The notes beneath the pieces were generated by a model that saw nothing but the letters and a program-made list of their open reading frames with translations, was not told the DNA's origin and did not search any database. Shown piece by piece: positions 21,330 through 34,479 of a stretch of 64,000 bases of DNA. A program made the position numbers and the translations under genes. How positions within the stretch are numbered: position 1 is the first letter of the stretch; each line of letters opens with the position of its first letter. Location: assembly GCA_021234155.1 (NCBI GenBank), contig JAJEKV010000061.1, positions 2,753,950 to 2,817,949 on the forward strand, given 5' to 3'. This stretch comes from Isoetes taiwanensis. Its lineage: Eukaryota > Streptophyta > Lycopodiopsida > Isoetales > Isoetaceae.

Positions 21330-22783
21330 ATTGCACCCAAACTTTTTGATAAAGCAAAGCAACTACATTTATAAGATGTATAGGTATCCTTAATCTCTCC
21401 ATTCTTTGCCGAGATGTGTTCTCTTTTAATCAGATCAAAAGCTTTAGAGAAGTCTACAAAGAGCTTAAAGAGTGGTTTCTTGATTTCTTTATGCAGCCTA
21501 TAACAAACCAATGTAAAAAAGATAGTCGATTGTAGATCTTTTGGGCTTAAAACCAGCTTGTGGCTCTAGATCGCGGCCTCATTATATTCTGCCCATGTAC
21601 TAATTTTTTCTCAATAATGGTTGCAAAATAATTTTGCAAAAGGTCGCTCACCATAATCATTCTATAATTATGTGGATTTTTGTATCTCCTTCTTTATGTA
21701 TGGGTACAACTCTATTTGTCTTCCGTGCAAGTGGGAATCCCTCCCTTAAAGTCATGTTCAACATGCTTTTTATTAATTCAAGCATTGAGGGCCCAACCCA
21801 TTTAAGCATCTCGGCAATGAGGCCAGAGGCATCACAAGCCTTATCATTTGCTAGTCTGCCCACTCCATCATGTATATCAACAATAGTGAATTTATGGAAT
21901 TTTTGCCCCTTTCTATGCTGCATTTCAAGCCTTCCATGTAATATAGACGTTTGAGTTGGTGCATCAAAGGTTCTAATCCCAACTAAGGAATGTTACGTGT
22001 TTTGATTTTCAGCTTGCTCCAAAATTTCTTGGGGTTTAAGGGCATATCATTCACCCAATCTGCTTGCTTTCTTACCATCCATTCTCTTTTTTTTTTCTGT
22101 CGTACTATTTTCATGTAACTCTTTCTAACTTTTGACTTTTCATGATTTGGTGCTTGTTTAAAATTCGTCATCATCGTACCATTTATTGCAAGGCAATCCC
22201 TTTGCTCTTCAAAAAGAGCCAAAGCATTCACTAGCACTCTTCAGGAGAAGTGAGGTGAGTGTATTATTCATTTCCTCCACATGTTCCCCACATGTTAAAT
22301 GGGCAACTTTTGCTTCACGTAACTCCATATATTGTTTGGCCTTTCAATAATAAAAAAAGAGAACTTATTTGCAAGTATTACTTGATAGCTTTCCATCTCA
22401 ATAGACAATTTTAGTTGAAGTATAAGCGGCTTGCGATCCGATTCTGGATAGCTTCCAATGTAGAAATCTTGAATATAATTTATCATATTTTTGCTTGCCA
22501 ATAAGTAATCAACCGCACTAAATCCCTTGCCTCTAGATCCCAAAGAAGCGCACATCCTGGATTGGAGATATTTGAATATACCATTATGGATGAGTAGGCC
22601 TAGGCCTCCACACATATTTAACAAATGTCCTCCTTGAGGTGTCATATATGCACAGGTGTCATATGTACTCCTGGACCAGCCTGCTATCTGCATCTCATTG
22701 TCATCTAAAGTTTCTAACCAAATAGGATCTTTAGATGCCCCAATGATACTTGTTGTGCGGCCATTAAAATCTCCAATCAACAT
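21330..22783 (-). pseudogene. Second LINE, truncated endonuclease-RT fragment (copy 1)
   Basis: On the minus strand, MLIGDFNGRTTSIIG (22,783) opens the second half of an APE-type endonuclease, with VDYLLASKNMINY and SDRKPLILQL. A linker (WMVRKQADWVNDMPLNPKKF, 21,983-22,237) is followed by RT pieces (GLIAEMLKWVGPSMLELIK, RVVPIHKEGD) and a damaged motif A (LFVDFSKAFDLIKREHIS). RT motifs B and C are absent, so the copy is truncated at both ends. The family differs from the L1 next to it and may be the one behind the RT scraps at 1,182, 12,990 and 31,262. Confidence 0.8.
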
Positions 22784-24180
22784 CCAAGGAAACTTATCAC
22801 CTGCATCGGTTTAACAGTTATTCCACCAGTAAAATATGGTAGATCCACTTTTTCTAACCATTTAGAAGCTTTGTCCCTCTTATTTTGAGAGTTAGTTTCT
22901 GCGGTAATCATAGGATCTGGGTTGGAGTTAACTGGTGGTGGATTATTGGGTGGTAAGCTTTCAGGTGGAGGCGGATTAGAAGGTGGAGGATCACTTGGCA
23001 ATGGAGGCTGTTGAGCAATACTGGGTAGAAACCCATAAAGGAGAGCTATCTACTCTAGTTTATGCTGATAATCCTCTGGAGATGTAGGTTGTGGTTGCAT
23101 ATCTAGTTAGGAATGTCTTTTGTTATAAAATCGCCAGCTTCTTAATGCCTCGGCCGGTAATCGGTTTTTAGGGATATTGAAATGATGAGCCATTAGCACG
23201 TGATTCTAGGAAAGGCTTGGCTCGATACCAAAAATGATAACTTAACACAATTAGAATTCGAGAGATAAAGAAAGAAAACAAGTAAAGTACTTTTAATCTT
23301 TAGGAGATTATTTTGCCTCCCAACCGACTCTCGATCCGAAAGCAAGAATTTTTTCTTGCTAGCTCAACTAATATGTAAGATTTCATTTTCTCCGCTCAAT
23401 TCTAGTGGTAACAAGAAGTGAGATAACAACATAGGACTTAGGGTTGGAGCAGATGAGCTTGATTTTACATGTGAAGAGCAACGGTTCTTTATAGTAGGAA
23501 ATAATGATCTTTATTTTATAGATATTATTGTAGCCGAAATAGTGTAGAAAAAGGGAAAGTATGAGTGGCTAGTATGAATTCATCTATGAATAGGAAGATT
23601 CGCCTGCGGATAAGTTTAGATCGAACCTCTTTTCACCGGGTGATCCGATGAGAACAATCAACTCGAACCTGTTTTTTGCATGACGGTATTGACCCATTAT
23701 CAGCCCCATAAATGTATAACATTCTTTTATTTGGCATTTTGAATAGTGCCCCATGGGCAACCCATTTAATTTGTTCCCTATATCATTAAATAAGCTAGGT
23801 ACAAGTTAGTTGAGCCCGAGCCACTCCTCTCGAGTTTCCAAGATTATGCCATAAGAGATTCGACGCATTCTTCGAGCCTTTTATATGGAATATTGGTGCC
23901 AATGCATAATTTCTACTCCAAATTTACTAGAATGTTCATTTGACTCATTATTCCCCCATGTCTATAACATAGGCTATTTATACTACCCCGCTAATGGCAA
24001 AAAAAATCTCCCAATCGCCGAGGTTCAAGGTTGGAATTCTCATTATATTCCTTAACTAGGCCAATTAATCTCTGTTAATGGTTTTCGTCTTGAACCTTTT
24101 TACAAGAAAGATCATTCTACAATATCAACAGACATAGACACATCATTAGAACCACCATAGTTATATTATAAAAAGTAGTA
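22784..24180 (-). mobile_element. LTR-retrotransposon 5' end: gag start, primer-binding site and LTR (copy 1)
   Basis: The order matches copy 2: a proline-rich gag N-terminus (22,777-23,001), a damaged primer-binding site (GGCTCGATACCA near 23,219; CT lost relative to copy 2), then LTR-like sequence to the right. The outer LTR end was not fixed. A matching 3' LTR was not found in the window. Confidence 0.6.
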
Positions 24181-24208
24181 GGTTAAAAAAAAAGTGTGGA
24201 TTTCTCCT

Positions 24209-27200
24209 CTATATAATCACTCTACCTATTGTTCAAACCATCCTTACTCAGGATTGGCCGCAGAGCACACCCGAAGGATGTGGTAACCCAGCTTGTGGTG
24301 CCACTAAAGGTGGATCACCACGTCCAGATAGTCAGAGTCTGGATCGGGCATCTCAACGATGCCAAACAGCCAGCCATCTATAGGGATGTCGTGATTCTTC
24401 AGCTTCCACAGGTCCATATGATTCATCATGTAGGTGATCCATTCGAGGCAATTGCTCGGCATTGTGTTTACGTAATCGTCCATGGCACTCTCCCGCTGAT
24501 GCTTCTCCTCCGACTCCACCACTTTATATAGGCTACCGACTTGCCGCTATTCCAACATGGTGTCCTAGCTATCATTCCACCTCGCCCCATCTTTCGCATC
24601 ACCGCACTTCTAGACCTAAGATCCCCTTTGAATTTTCTGTACCATGTCGTAGTTATCGCCCCTTACATTATTGCACCGACGCGATGTCTACCATTACCGT
24701 CTCCCGTTATCGAGTTGCCATTCTTAATTATCCTTTTGTTCTTCATGATGCTGTCACATCACCTCTTTCTCTCTTATGCCTTCTTGTGGACAACCAAAAT
24801 TTCGTCCGACTTCATATTCCGGAGATGCTGCCACCTGTCGTTTTCAACGACAACTTTGATTCTACCTCATTTTCTCATATAAAGCGACCGCGGAACCGCT
24901 TCCAACCCTATTCTTTGTATGCTTTTTGATTTCATCGTTTTCCTCAAGTTTTCAACATTTTCATTGGACAACTACTATGCCTCTTTCACAATTCAGCACT
25001 CTACATACCAACATAGCAATGGAGGTCATTTCTTTTGCCTCAGTAAGTATTTCTACTGCTTACCTTCTAACGCCTTTACGAGATCCAAATCGGGTTGTTG
25101 CAGTCAGGGCAGGACTTGATTATTTTGCTGATCAAGAACTTCCGGTCCCAAATCCTGGGCAACTCAGGCAATTTATTGCCAATCTGGTCGGTACTCCTGA
25201 CGAGTTTCAAAATTTAGTTGATGGAACTTCCATCTTCCTTAGTTCGGCATTGGTCAGACTGGTTTTTCATCTTGTCAGCCCGCCAAATTCATTAGGGTGG
25301 TCAGATTTGCAAGACTTTGATGTCTTCCCCTATATTGATCACTCGTATTCTGCCACTTCCACCAAGCTCATGACTTTTGCAAAAAGCCGAGAGTCCTTTG
25401 TCAAATTCCTGTGGCGGAAGTTCTTTGGACACTCTGTCAAAAATACACACATCAACAAGTACTTCTTCAACACCGCCATAGCTGCTATTTATTCGGACAA
25501 GTCAGTCGACTGGCCCAACTTTTGATGCAACAGATGTTTGAAGAATTAGATCATCTAGGGAAAGCTCCGGGCTCTGGCCCTGATTCTGCTATGGGTGCGC
25601 ATTTTCAGGCACTCATAAATCATAGTCTTCATGTTCCAAGCACTGTGTCCACCTATGGCAGCATCTCCATGTCATGGGCCTCCAACAGAATTCCCTCAAA
25701 GATTACTACCATATGTGATCTTCTAGTTGAAAACTCTCAACAACAAAATGTCAACATCCAAGAAGAAGTTCGCAGTCCATCCCCGCACCGGAAATCTTCA
25801 ATTTCCATATGCTCCTCACACCACTTTGCAAAGGATACTCCAATTGATCCCCATCAACAGTCAAGGGTTTCTTCTCCCCAAGACGTTCAGCCTCCTCTCC
25901 AGAGATTCTCTGTAGTCCCTATAGAAAAAATGAGCAATAGGTTGCCGCATGCATCCCGCAATTACAAGAGTCCCGTGATAAGCCCATGAATGGTATTAAA
26001 GATCACCCGATTCCTCTCGATGCCCTCAAAAAGAAACTCCGTGATCTCTCCACTCAAAGACGCCAAATTGAAGAGCACCTAAGAAAAGCACGCAGACTTT
26101 CCCGTCACATGAGAAGAGTTAAAAAGGTCTCATGATGCTTTGGCTCGCTTGAGGCAATATATGCTCCCTTACAGGTCCAGGTTCAAACACTTCAAGACCA
26201 GCTTACAGCCAAAGATCAGCTTTTGCAAGACATCTTAGTACTATATCGAATCCTTCAAGAAGAATCAAAGATATGAAAGGTATCACCACACACTAATAGA
26301 TATGCATCACAGAATTAGAAGGTTTTGTCACTACTGCTCAGCTACAGGCCAAGTCCTTGGAAATCCAACTACGTATCGTTGTCAAGCAAAAATTATAGCC
26401 GATATAGAACTTGCAGGTTTGCAGCTCCAACTCTCCTCAATGGGTATTTCTTCTTCTCATAGTACTCATGCACATCGCAAGCTTAAGGAACTCAAATGCC
26501 TGAGAGATGAAAAGACGAATCAAATCCAAGATCTCAAACAGCAGCTCCAGCAAGCAAAACAGTCTCCAAAAGATGTCCATACCAACACTGATAGATATTC
26601 AGTTCTTGTTGAGCACATCCGCAGACGGATTACCTCTCCTCCGGGTACCTTTGATTATGTCAAATCACTTAAGATATCTCTTCCTCATCCGCCGCTCGCT
26701 TCGTGCTCACCAATTTTACGGCATAAGACTTTGTTTGTCTTTGTCCCGACTTAGAATCGAAGAACGTGGGCATCCTCGTGGTGCCCTCGCCAACTTCCAG
26801 CTTGCTCCATGTTGAAGATCTTTTCATTCTTCATTTTTCGCGACAAATTCGTGCCTTCATGGCATATGTTCTACATAATTTTTATCCGCACATTCTCAAA
26901 CACGCTTTTCAAGATCACCCAGAAGCATTCATGGGCAACCAGACAACTACGTTGTTCCCGGGGATACCACTTAGTGTATAAGGGATACGCCATGTGCGAG
27001 GAAGGGGTCATAAAAAACCCCTTCATGACACGCTTTTTCTAAGGTCTAAAACCGCTTTCCCTCGCATGAAATACATCACTAGAGATTGATTTTTAAGGTC
27101 TAAAGAACCCTTCCCGCACGATTCAGACGCTTTTAGGTTAAAACCCCTTATCGTCCACTCACATGGTATATACGGCCTACACTATGTGAATCCCCCGGGA

Positions 27201-28400
27201 CGTTGTTACTTCAAAAGGACAACTACTACCTTTCTGATCCCAGGGCCATGACCATGCTCCAATATGCCTGAGCTTCACTCCCATCTCACCCTTTGGGCAT
27301 AGAGGTTTCTCACATGTGCGCAAGCCCACTTAGAGAGTATGGCATCGGCTATGCACAGCTTAATCCTCCAAAGATGTCGACACTTTGAATACTCTCCTGA
27401 CATATCCGACAATAAGGTCATCCTCCGACGGGAACCATCTCCTCTTGAGATCCTGATGCCAACACAAGATTGGGATACGCTATACAAACAGTTGGATCCA
27501 GCGTTGGTCACAGAATTTCGCACTCAGTTCCAAAACAAGCGGATGCATCCGCCTCCACAACCAGTCCTTATGCCTCACTTGACACCCCCTTCACGGCAAG
27601 TGGAGCACCTCACCTCTGGACCGGGCGATCCTCTTTTCGACACGACATTGAAGCTCACGCCGAAAGTGGACTCCCACGCATTATCACTGGGCCGATCTTC
27701 GATGGGATCCACGCTTTGTCTGAAGACATGTTTGGACAGATACTGACACCCTAGATACCATCAACAATTGAATCTACATCCTGAATGAGACCTCGAAGAT
27801 GCCCGTCAATGTTTTTGCATGACTTTCTCTTTTGAACGGGTCGCCATTCTCCGTGATTCCTCTATTCATTATCAAGCCGGGTTTCTCGTGACTATACTAT
27901 ATTGTATACTTCCCGAGCTCGTTTACCAATCTTTCATTGCAACCCTAATGCCGCTGTCGCCTTTGGCCTTGAGACTCTCCTAGTGATGGAATGCCGCTTG
28001 TACTCGGCCGCTACTCACCAAGCTCTTAAAGAAATGGCGAAAACCTGGTTTCTAATTGATGCCACCGCCATTGGGCGCACCACCGATGCCCTCCAACAAC
28101 GCCAAAATTTGGTGCGCCGAAAGTACCACAATCAGTTCACCCCGCAATGGGCAGGATGGCGCAGGGAGCTTGATTAACTTTCCCTCCCCAAAACAACTCC
28201 CCTCTCTTCCGAAAGTGTTCTTTGGTTGTTGGGTTGGGTTGGGGAGGGGAGGGGAGGGGAGAGTGTTAGTCCCTGCGGCCCCAAAGCATAGGACTATTCC
28301 TAAGGTACAAAAAGGACCCGAAGGCAAAGGGCGCGACATCGACATCAGCAGCCTAAAGTTACGCCAACCAAGAAGAAGTTTATCGCTGACTCTACGGCCT
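24209..28400 (+). CDS. Unidentified multi-segment coding region with coiled coil (copy 1)
   Basis: A TATA box (CTATATAAT, 24,209-24,217) precedes a run of plus-strand open frames. The best is 24,926-25,525 (199 codons: MEVISFASVSISTAYLL, VRAGLDYFADQELPVPNPG, FVKFLWRKFFGHSVKN). Next are 25,411-25,989 and the coiled-coil-rich 26,302-26,754 (HRKLKELKCLRDEKTNQIQD, LKQQLQQAKQ). A 135-codon frame at 27,339 has TQDWDTLYKQLDPALVTEF. The intact C-terminus is seen only in copy 2. Frames shift several times, some in both copies. I recognise no domain. It may be a decayed gene or the non-enzymatic ORF of a mobile element. Confidence 0.45.
24304..24531 (-). CDS. Small minus-strand ORF (about 59 codons) with TATA box
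   Basis: A TATA box (TATATAAAG, minus strand, 24,523-24,531) lies about 40 bases upstream of an ATG at 24,481-24,483. The frame MDDYVNTMPSNCLEWITYMM continues through a Trp/Asp-rich stretch (DIPIDGWLFGIVEMPDPDSD) to a stop at 24,304. The peptide is identical in both copies, including in a region where other frames are damaged. No signal peptide or membrane segment is evident, and I do not recognise it. It is divergent to the larger plus-strand coding region. Confidence 0.35.
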   Translation of the reverse strand, partial: LYKVVESEEKHQRESAMDDYVNTMPSNCLEWITYMMNHMDLWKLKNHDIPIDGWLFGIVEMPDPDSDYLDVVIHL

Positions 28401-28892
28401 AAGGAATCCATGGCATGTCAATTTTTAGTGCCACTCATCATGGCAATAATGCTTTGAGTCATGGCAGAATCATGGGATTAGGTGATCGAGGATCCTAAAA
28501 TGATCGATCCATTGCTATTTTGGGTCGGAGACCATTATACTATACATATCGAGGATTAGACTTAGATCTTTAGGACAAGTTCGTGCATGTTTGTTGTCTC
28601 ATCTCCTTATGGAGATTTTCATGTATTCTCTTTGATTCAAAAGATACTTTTTGTCTCAAAGATTTTGATGTCATATTTTCTTCATTTTCTTTTGTATTGC
28701 AAAGCCCACAATGGACAATCATTCTTTCTTGAGGAGTAGTTTGCGTGCCACACAAGGATTCTCATAGAGGACCTGCCCCCAACTCTCTCGAACCCGGAAC
28801 CTAAACAATACTGAAATGGGTGTTCAATCAGACTGACATCCTGAGCATAATATCTAGATTTGAAGGAGGGGAAGGACTGCAAGTAGATCAAT

Positions 28893-30143
28893 ATGGATCT
28901 TATGAAGTCATTTTTCACTTGGCCATTTAAAACCGAAAAAATCAATGTACAACATAAGTGGTGGAGGACAAAGAACATACAAAAGTGGTCTCAGATTGCA
29001 ATCACACAAGGAAATCAAGTATTGGGGATGGTTTTAGCCTTGTCCCTCAATCAACAAATCCTCCCCGATAGGGAAGGAAAGAGTTCCTAAGTTCCATGGT
29101 ATTTTTCCCATTCTATTAGAGAGAGTCCATATCCAAGACTTTGCACTGCCTTGTTAGAATCATCAATAAGATGATATCCTTGAGCTATAGCTTCATGTGG
29201 AACATTGCAAACAAGAAAACAAGACAGATGGAATTCGGCCAGCTTGAACAGTTCTATCGTATGCAGTTTGCATGGTGGCAATGTGAAATTAGAGCTCGAG
29301 TAGAAAAAGGCAAGAAGAAGAAGTGTGCCTCAGAAATGTCGGGCTTGAGGGGAGGGGGTGAAAGCTCTACGCTTTTATCAAGAATCATAAAGAGACTTCT
29401 AACCAAATCAATATCAATGGAAAATTATATGAATATGAAAATTGTTGGTTGATGCGTAACAAGGCCGCATAGATGGAGTGTATTCTCAGATTGAGGAAAA
29501 AGAAAGCATGGGATGCATTGTAATTGTTCCCATACACCCAAATTAATGGATCTTACAAAAAAAAAGATGCAGAAATATTCGTGCAAGCGAAAAATAAATT
29601 TACCAAGGCTTGCATAGATGCACGGGGAGAGAGTGAAGTCACACACTACTTGCACACGTCTTGGGCTCATGTACCTTAGTTTTTTTTAGGAGGTATTACA
29701 GCCTAGCAATCTGGAGTGCACAAGGCATAGAGAAGTTGCATAAACAAACTAGAATAGCCTTTCATAGAAACGCTCAAAGAGGGGGTGCAAAAGTAAGAAC
29801 CAATCCTCTGAGACTGACAGAATGGTTCTATAGAAGGGCAACGTCTAAGTACGACAAGGAGATCGCTTTAAGAAGTAACCCAGAAGTGGTAAACTCCAAG
29901 GACATAATGTTAAAGAGGAAGCACAAGTTAGAAGACAATGTTCTAGGGCCCCACAATCATTGCAACATTGGAAATCGAAGAGATAAAGAATCGGCAAAGC
30001 CTACTTGTAATGCATACATATTCACACGAGGTAGAGTACATGTCTCCATCCTCATTTGCACAAGTGGACTTTCACGTCATACGATCTTATTTGGATCAGA
30101 CATCGTGAAATGTCATCTTTGCTCTTCTGTTGCATCTATGTGA
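28893..30143 (+). pseudogene. Transposon-associated protein fragment (copy 1)
   Basis: This is the same locus as 58,640-59,618. The last block, 29,661-30,143 (WSAQGIEKLHKQTRIAFHRN, KVRTNPLRLTEWFYRR), is identical to copy 2, while the upstream part has several extra frame breaks. See the copy 2 entry for the reasoning. Confidence 0.5.
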
Positions 30144-30329
30144 TTTCCCCTCGTGTGCTCATGTTAAGAGAGAGAACATTACTTCAATTAACGATTAAAA
30201 AAATGATACAAAGGGAAGTTTTAAATAAAAGAACAAGTTTTAGAAGATGGCAGCTCTTCTTTATCATCATCTTCATGTTCTCTTTAGGTGCAAGTACCCC
30301 ATCTAAGCATTCGTCCAATCTGGTCCCAC

Positions 30330-30640
30330 CATTTTATACATGTCCCGCTTCTATCCCATTACCATAAACGTTTCTTCCGCTTTGAATGAGCAGCCTCGTT
30401 AGCCAAAACAACTTCAAAGCAGCTTGTTGGGACATCCGTTCCTCTTCTCTCAAACCTTCTATTCAACCGCTTGATCTCGCTTCTTTACTATGAAGCATGA
30501 GAAGGTTGAATCTATTTTCTTCTTTCTCTCTCGCTGAATGACAACATCATTCCTCTTAATAATCTCATCTTGTTCCTTCGATCTCTTCATTAGAACACCT
30601 AAAACTATATTAGAAGGAAGTTCCTCACGCAAGCTTCGAG
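30330..30640 (-). pseudogene. Coiled-coil ORF, broken (copy 1)
   Basis: This is the counterpart of the 105-codon ORF at 59,814-60,131. ELPSNIVLGVLMKRSKEQDE is intact (near 30,625-30,565), but the frame fails after IKRNDVVIQRER because of an indel beside a former CTG. 30,660-31,240 to the right holds no recognised gene. Confidence 0.4.
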
Positions 30641-31261
30641 GAGGACATAGATGCATATGCGAAGGGAAGACGCTAGATGTGAAGGAAAGAAAGACGCTAA
30701 TATTTTAATTGAAGCAAGGAACGCAATGCAAGGACTTAGTAAAGACCTTAATTTATACATATTAGAGCTCGAACATATTACATAAAGTCGGCCGCTAGGG
30801 ACACCTATCGAGCTAATTAATTATTGTTTTCTCGAGATTCTGTAGATATGAAACATAGAAGTAGTGATATCATACATACAAGTAGAGGTCCATTGAAATG
30901 GAAGGCTCTTTACACACACGTATCATCCGCTTGAGAATTTTACAAATCTAATGTATCACATGACGTAAAAATTTCCACACATTTTAAATGGTTGTCCCGC
31001 TATTCGGGTGCTCACATTTGTTATTGAATGGTTTTTTAAACCATTAATATTTCTTAACCAATTAATTCATTAACATCACAGGACCCCATGCAAACAAGCA
31101 ATGTTGCAGACACATTTATTATTTGCACAGATCCTGTTACCCCTAGCCTAATGTCTACCAGGGTGCACTATACCCTAGACTAGAGAAAGATGCGACCAAT
31201 GATTTCAATGCCGTCGCATTAATTCATTATATGATACAACCATGGCCTATAAAATATTTGG

Positions 31262-31450
31262 GCATAACAGTGGACTTGGTGTTGAATTATGTGACCATGT
31301 AGTGAAACTGCTACTCTTTGCCGATGATATCGTCCTTATGTCCAACTTTTTGGGTTGCAATCACACCTAGATGTCTTCGATGCTTTTTGTAAGCATAAAG
31401 GTATGTTCATTAATCACTCCAAATAAAAAAATCATGGTATTTGGCTCAAG
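31262..31450 (+). pseudogene. LINE RT fragment (FADD), copy 1
   Basis: The plus-strand frame gives GLGVELCDHVVKLLLFADDI and VLMS, then after a frame change LDVFDAFCKHKGMFINHS and IMVFGS. These are RT motif C and what follows it. The fragment is cut at the right by the (GGAA)n tail of the ORF1-bearing element, which appears to have landed in it. Confidence 0.7.
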
Positions 31451-31469
31451 GCCTCGCGGCTGAATTTTC

Positions 31470-32730
31470 GCTTGGAGGAAGGAAGGAAGGAAGAAATTTT
31501 AACGCCCACGGAACCCAATCGGGTTATGGGACCGTAACAAAAAACAAAGGGGGCACAAGCCCTAAGAGAACAAAGGGCCAAGCCCAAAATGTAACATGGG
31601 GTCTAAGCCCCGCCACAACACACAAATAAAGGGCCAAAGCCCAACAACAACAACAATAGTGGGCCAAACCCCGTATGCATAATGAAAATAATAAGGATCG
31701 TGGCTAGGCGCCATCGCCTACCGGGCCTGAGGGCCACCGATCCCGAATAATAGCCCGCCCCTCTATACATCGCCCATCGCCGCCGCAGTTTAGCTTCCTA
31801 ACTCGACACAATTCCCACTTCCGCAGGCACAGCTGCACTGGAGTAAGATCCTCCTGGATGGAGAATGAGGTCCCCTTCAGATGATTGCCATGCCGCAAGA
31901 CATGCAAAGCAGAGATGGCATCCCCGAAGTGGACTAAGAGATGTCGGGCGATCAGGCCGCATCGCCCAACTCGAGACGCCGAGATGATGCCTTCACCGAT
32001 ATGCATCTCCTCGTGAAAAATTGCCGTGCTTCATCTGTACCGGAACAACCACCGTTCTCGGGAATGCCAACTAGACGCAAGGCCAGGGCATGTGGCCTAG
32101 CTGCTGGCTTCGGACCTGGCTCAGAGGCAGAGGTGGGCATCGGATCTGGTGTCGAGGCCCCGACCAACCCATCCGGTGCCGCCGAGGTCGGTGGTCGACA
32201 TCGCCCACCTCTAACCACGCACGCAGTGCCTAGTAGGTGCAGTGAGAGCAATACAAATGCTCTGGATGTCCGACCGCGCTTAATCCCCGTAGGACGGCAT
32301 TAGGACCTGGCTGATCCGCGTCTCTACCGATTGAGCAAAGAATCAAGAAGCCGCACCCTACCACTAGTGGCAACCGAAAGCAGGCCCGAGGAAAGTAATC
32401 AGACCGGATCATGTGGATGCCGCCAAAGATTCCCGGGGCGCATAATCGTTTGCAGCATCGATCTTAGCCAGAGCCGCAGCTAAGATGCATCAGAAATGTA
32501 TGGAATGTGCCTCTAGGTGTGCCAGAGGGGATGCCGGGGCCCAAAGAAAGGAGCCGCTTGAAGGTAGGGCATAATGGTGGAATCATAGGGTTCTCGGCCG
32601 AGGCGGACTTGGGAGCCGGATGAGGTTGTTTGACGGCGTCTCCCCGCCGACGCTTTATCCCGCTGGTCATGCCGAGACTATAAGGGAGGGCACAAGCCGG
32701 TGAAAGCCCAAGCAAAGGTAGGCCAAGGCA
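31470..32730 (-). mobile_element. ORF1-only LINE-like element, copy 1 (damaged)
   Basis: This is the same element as 60,954-62,212: ORF1-type RNA-binding protein on the minus strand, short 3' region, then a (TTCC)n tail at 31,474-31,494. Readable parts include ALALRLVGIPENGGCSGTDE and HVLRHGNHLKGTSFSIQEDL. Many CTG/CAG words of copy 2 appear here as CCG, CG or deletions. Confidence 0.6.
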
Positions 32731-32739
32731 AGCAATCAG

Positions 32740-34090
32740 AGATCTACTAAATCTCCGAATTTCTATGAACCAAAAACTATGAACCAAAACTCGTGGCAAG
32801 CACGCCAAAGCAAAGGGAGAACCGAAGCCAAGGGGGTGGAAAATGCTCAAAATGCCAGAGCAAATTAATTGCTGTGCCAAATTGAATCGAGGGATGTACC
32901 GCCACAAAAAAGGGAACGGCATGAACCGACCTCGATGCAAACCCAGGATCAAACTCGTGGCAAAAATGGGCTGATGCCGCTATTGCCGGATCGACTGAAT
33001 CGCCGGGCTACCGGGCCCTAAGCTTGCCGAAAACCGGGCTGAACTCGGCCAACTTGGCCCCAAGCTTGCCAAAACCTCACCGAAAGGCCGGAATAGGTGT
33101 TAAGGACCGTAACTAATCCCGTGGGCCTAATTTGGGTTCTAGGTTAGCCTGAATCGTGTTGGGCCCGCTTAGGTTGACGATTTCCTTTATAGGAAAGGCC
33201 CCCCGACCGATGAGCCCCGACTAAGCCGCTTTTATGCTCTAAAGCGTAAACCCACCAATCAACCCGATGTAAATAGAATGATCGCCCCATGCAAAAGTTA
33301 ACTCAGAACTCCGGCCGCCGAAGATTTGATGCTAACCCCGAGGGGGTTATTGGAGCTTGGCTCGTGATGGGCTGTGGGCTTTTTAGGATGGGCGTTGAGG
33401 GTCGCTTCTAGAAAAACCACGCAATAATGTTCTATTATTTCGCTTGGTATTTCTCGAAGGGTATCTCACCAAGGTTGGGCCTAGATTTTGGCCGGTATTG
33501 TATGGAAAATCAGAGAAAGCATATTTTTTAGCTGATTTGAGTCGCTTTGTTTGGCCGAGAATTCCAAAAATAGGGTGCTTGTTGGCTTGAATGTTGTAAA
33601 AATCTACCGAGACATGGTTTAAGAATAGAAGGATAGAAGGATACGTGTTTCTTTTTGAGCGTGCATGGGCATGGATGGGAGGTTTGTATGGCGGATCTTC
33701 CGAATTATGATCACACCAACCCTCTTGCCATTTCCTTCGCTTTCTTCTTGCTTGGATTCGATCTCTAACTTGAAGAGATGCAGCCTCCTCATCTTCATAT
33801 GTCTATGGGCGATGGCGCTTTTAGTGATTTAAAAATTCAATGGCCCTTGATTTGGTATAGAACACGTAACATTCCAAACCACCAACGCCTTAAATCAAGG
33901 ATAGGAAAAACCCGATAAGGAATGAAAAATAATGAATGGCGGTTACAGACCCTAAATATCCTCTAACTATAAAATGGTCAGTTGCAAGATCCGAGAGGGT
34001 ATTAGATGGACTAGGAGCATGGTTTGGCATGCTCCAAACATGTGAACAAAATAACTGGAAAGTTGGCATTTATGTAAGTTGCTCTTTTGC
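32740..34090. other. GC-rich then AT-rich stretch without recognised genes (copy 1)
   Basis: 32,740-33,350 probably contains the 5' region of the ORF1-only element; its limit is not visible. No frame with recognisable content was found between 33,350 and 34,090. Confidence 0.35.
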
Positions 34091-34099
34091 GTTCTAGTT

Positions 34100-34320
34100 A
34101 AACCAGTAATGCTTTAGGCCCACGCCCTGCTTTTTGCCCATCATATGAGCATACCCGTGAAGATTTTGGAATTTTGGAATTACTGCTGATAATCTGCAAG
34201 ACTTGCTCAATATGCAACCGACCAAGCTCGGATCATATCTAAAGGCTATTTTCAAAGAACGATCAGATGTTATACAGCTATATGAACACATGACAATGAG
34301 AGCTCTGAATGTTTAAATTT
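34100..34320 (+). pseudogene. Unidentified reading-frame remnant (copy 1)
   Basis: This is the counterpart of the 77-codon frame at 63,724-63,957. LLNMQPTKLGSYLKAIFKER is readable, and the frame breaks near 34,305, where copy 2 has one more base. Confidence 0.3.
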
Positions 34321-34479
34321 TGAGGACTACATCTTGGTATCTTTATATACCATGCTACGGCCTACACAACACAAAATGTAATGTTGCCATGTGGACGTGG
34401 GGAAAAATGGCATGATTAATATATTGATTGATTGATACAGTGCAATCTCAACCATTCTATGTGGTGGAGGGAGCGTAAA

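Noticed and set aside
22777-23001. Proline-rich minus-strand ORF as a cell-wall (extensin-like) protein
   Set aside because: It lies just downstream of a primer-binding site, lacks a signal peptide and S-P4 repeats, and continues into a gag-like sequence.
28056-28457. 133-codon plus-strand ORF (PPLGAPPMPSNNAKIW...)
   Set aside because: Open only in copy 1. Copy 2 has a different frame that continues the upstream coding region to a Lys-rich end, so this frame is probably created by indels.
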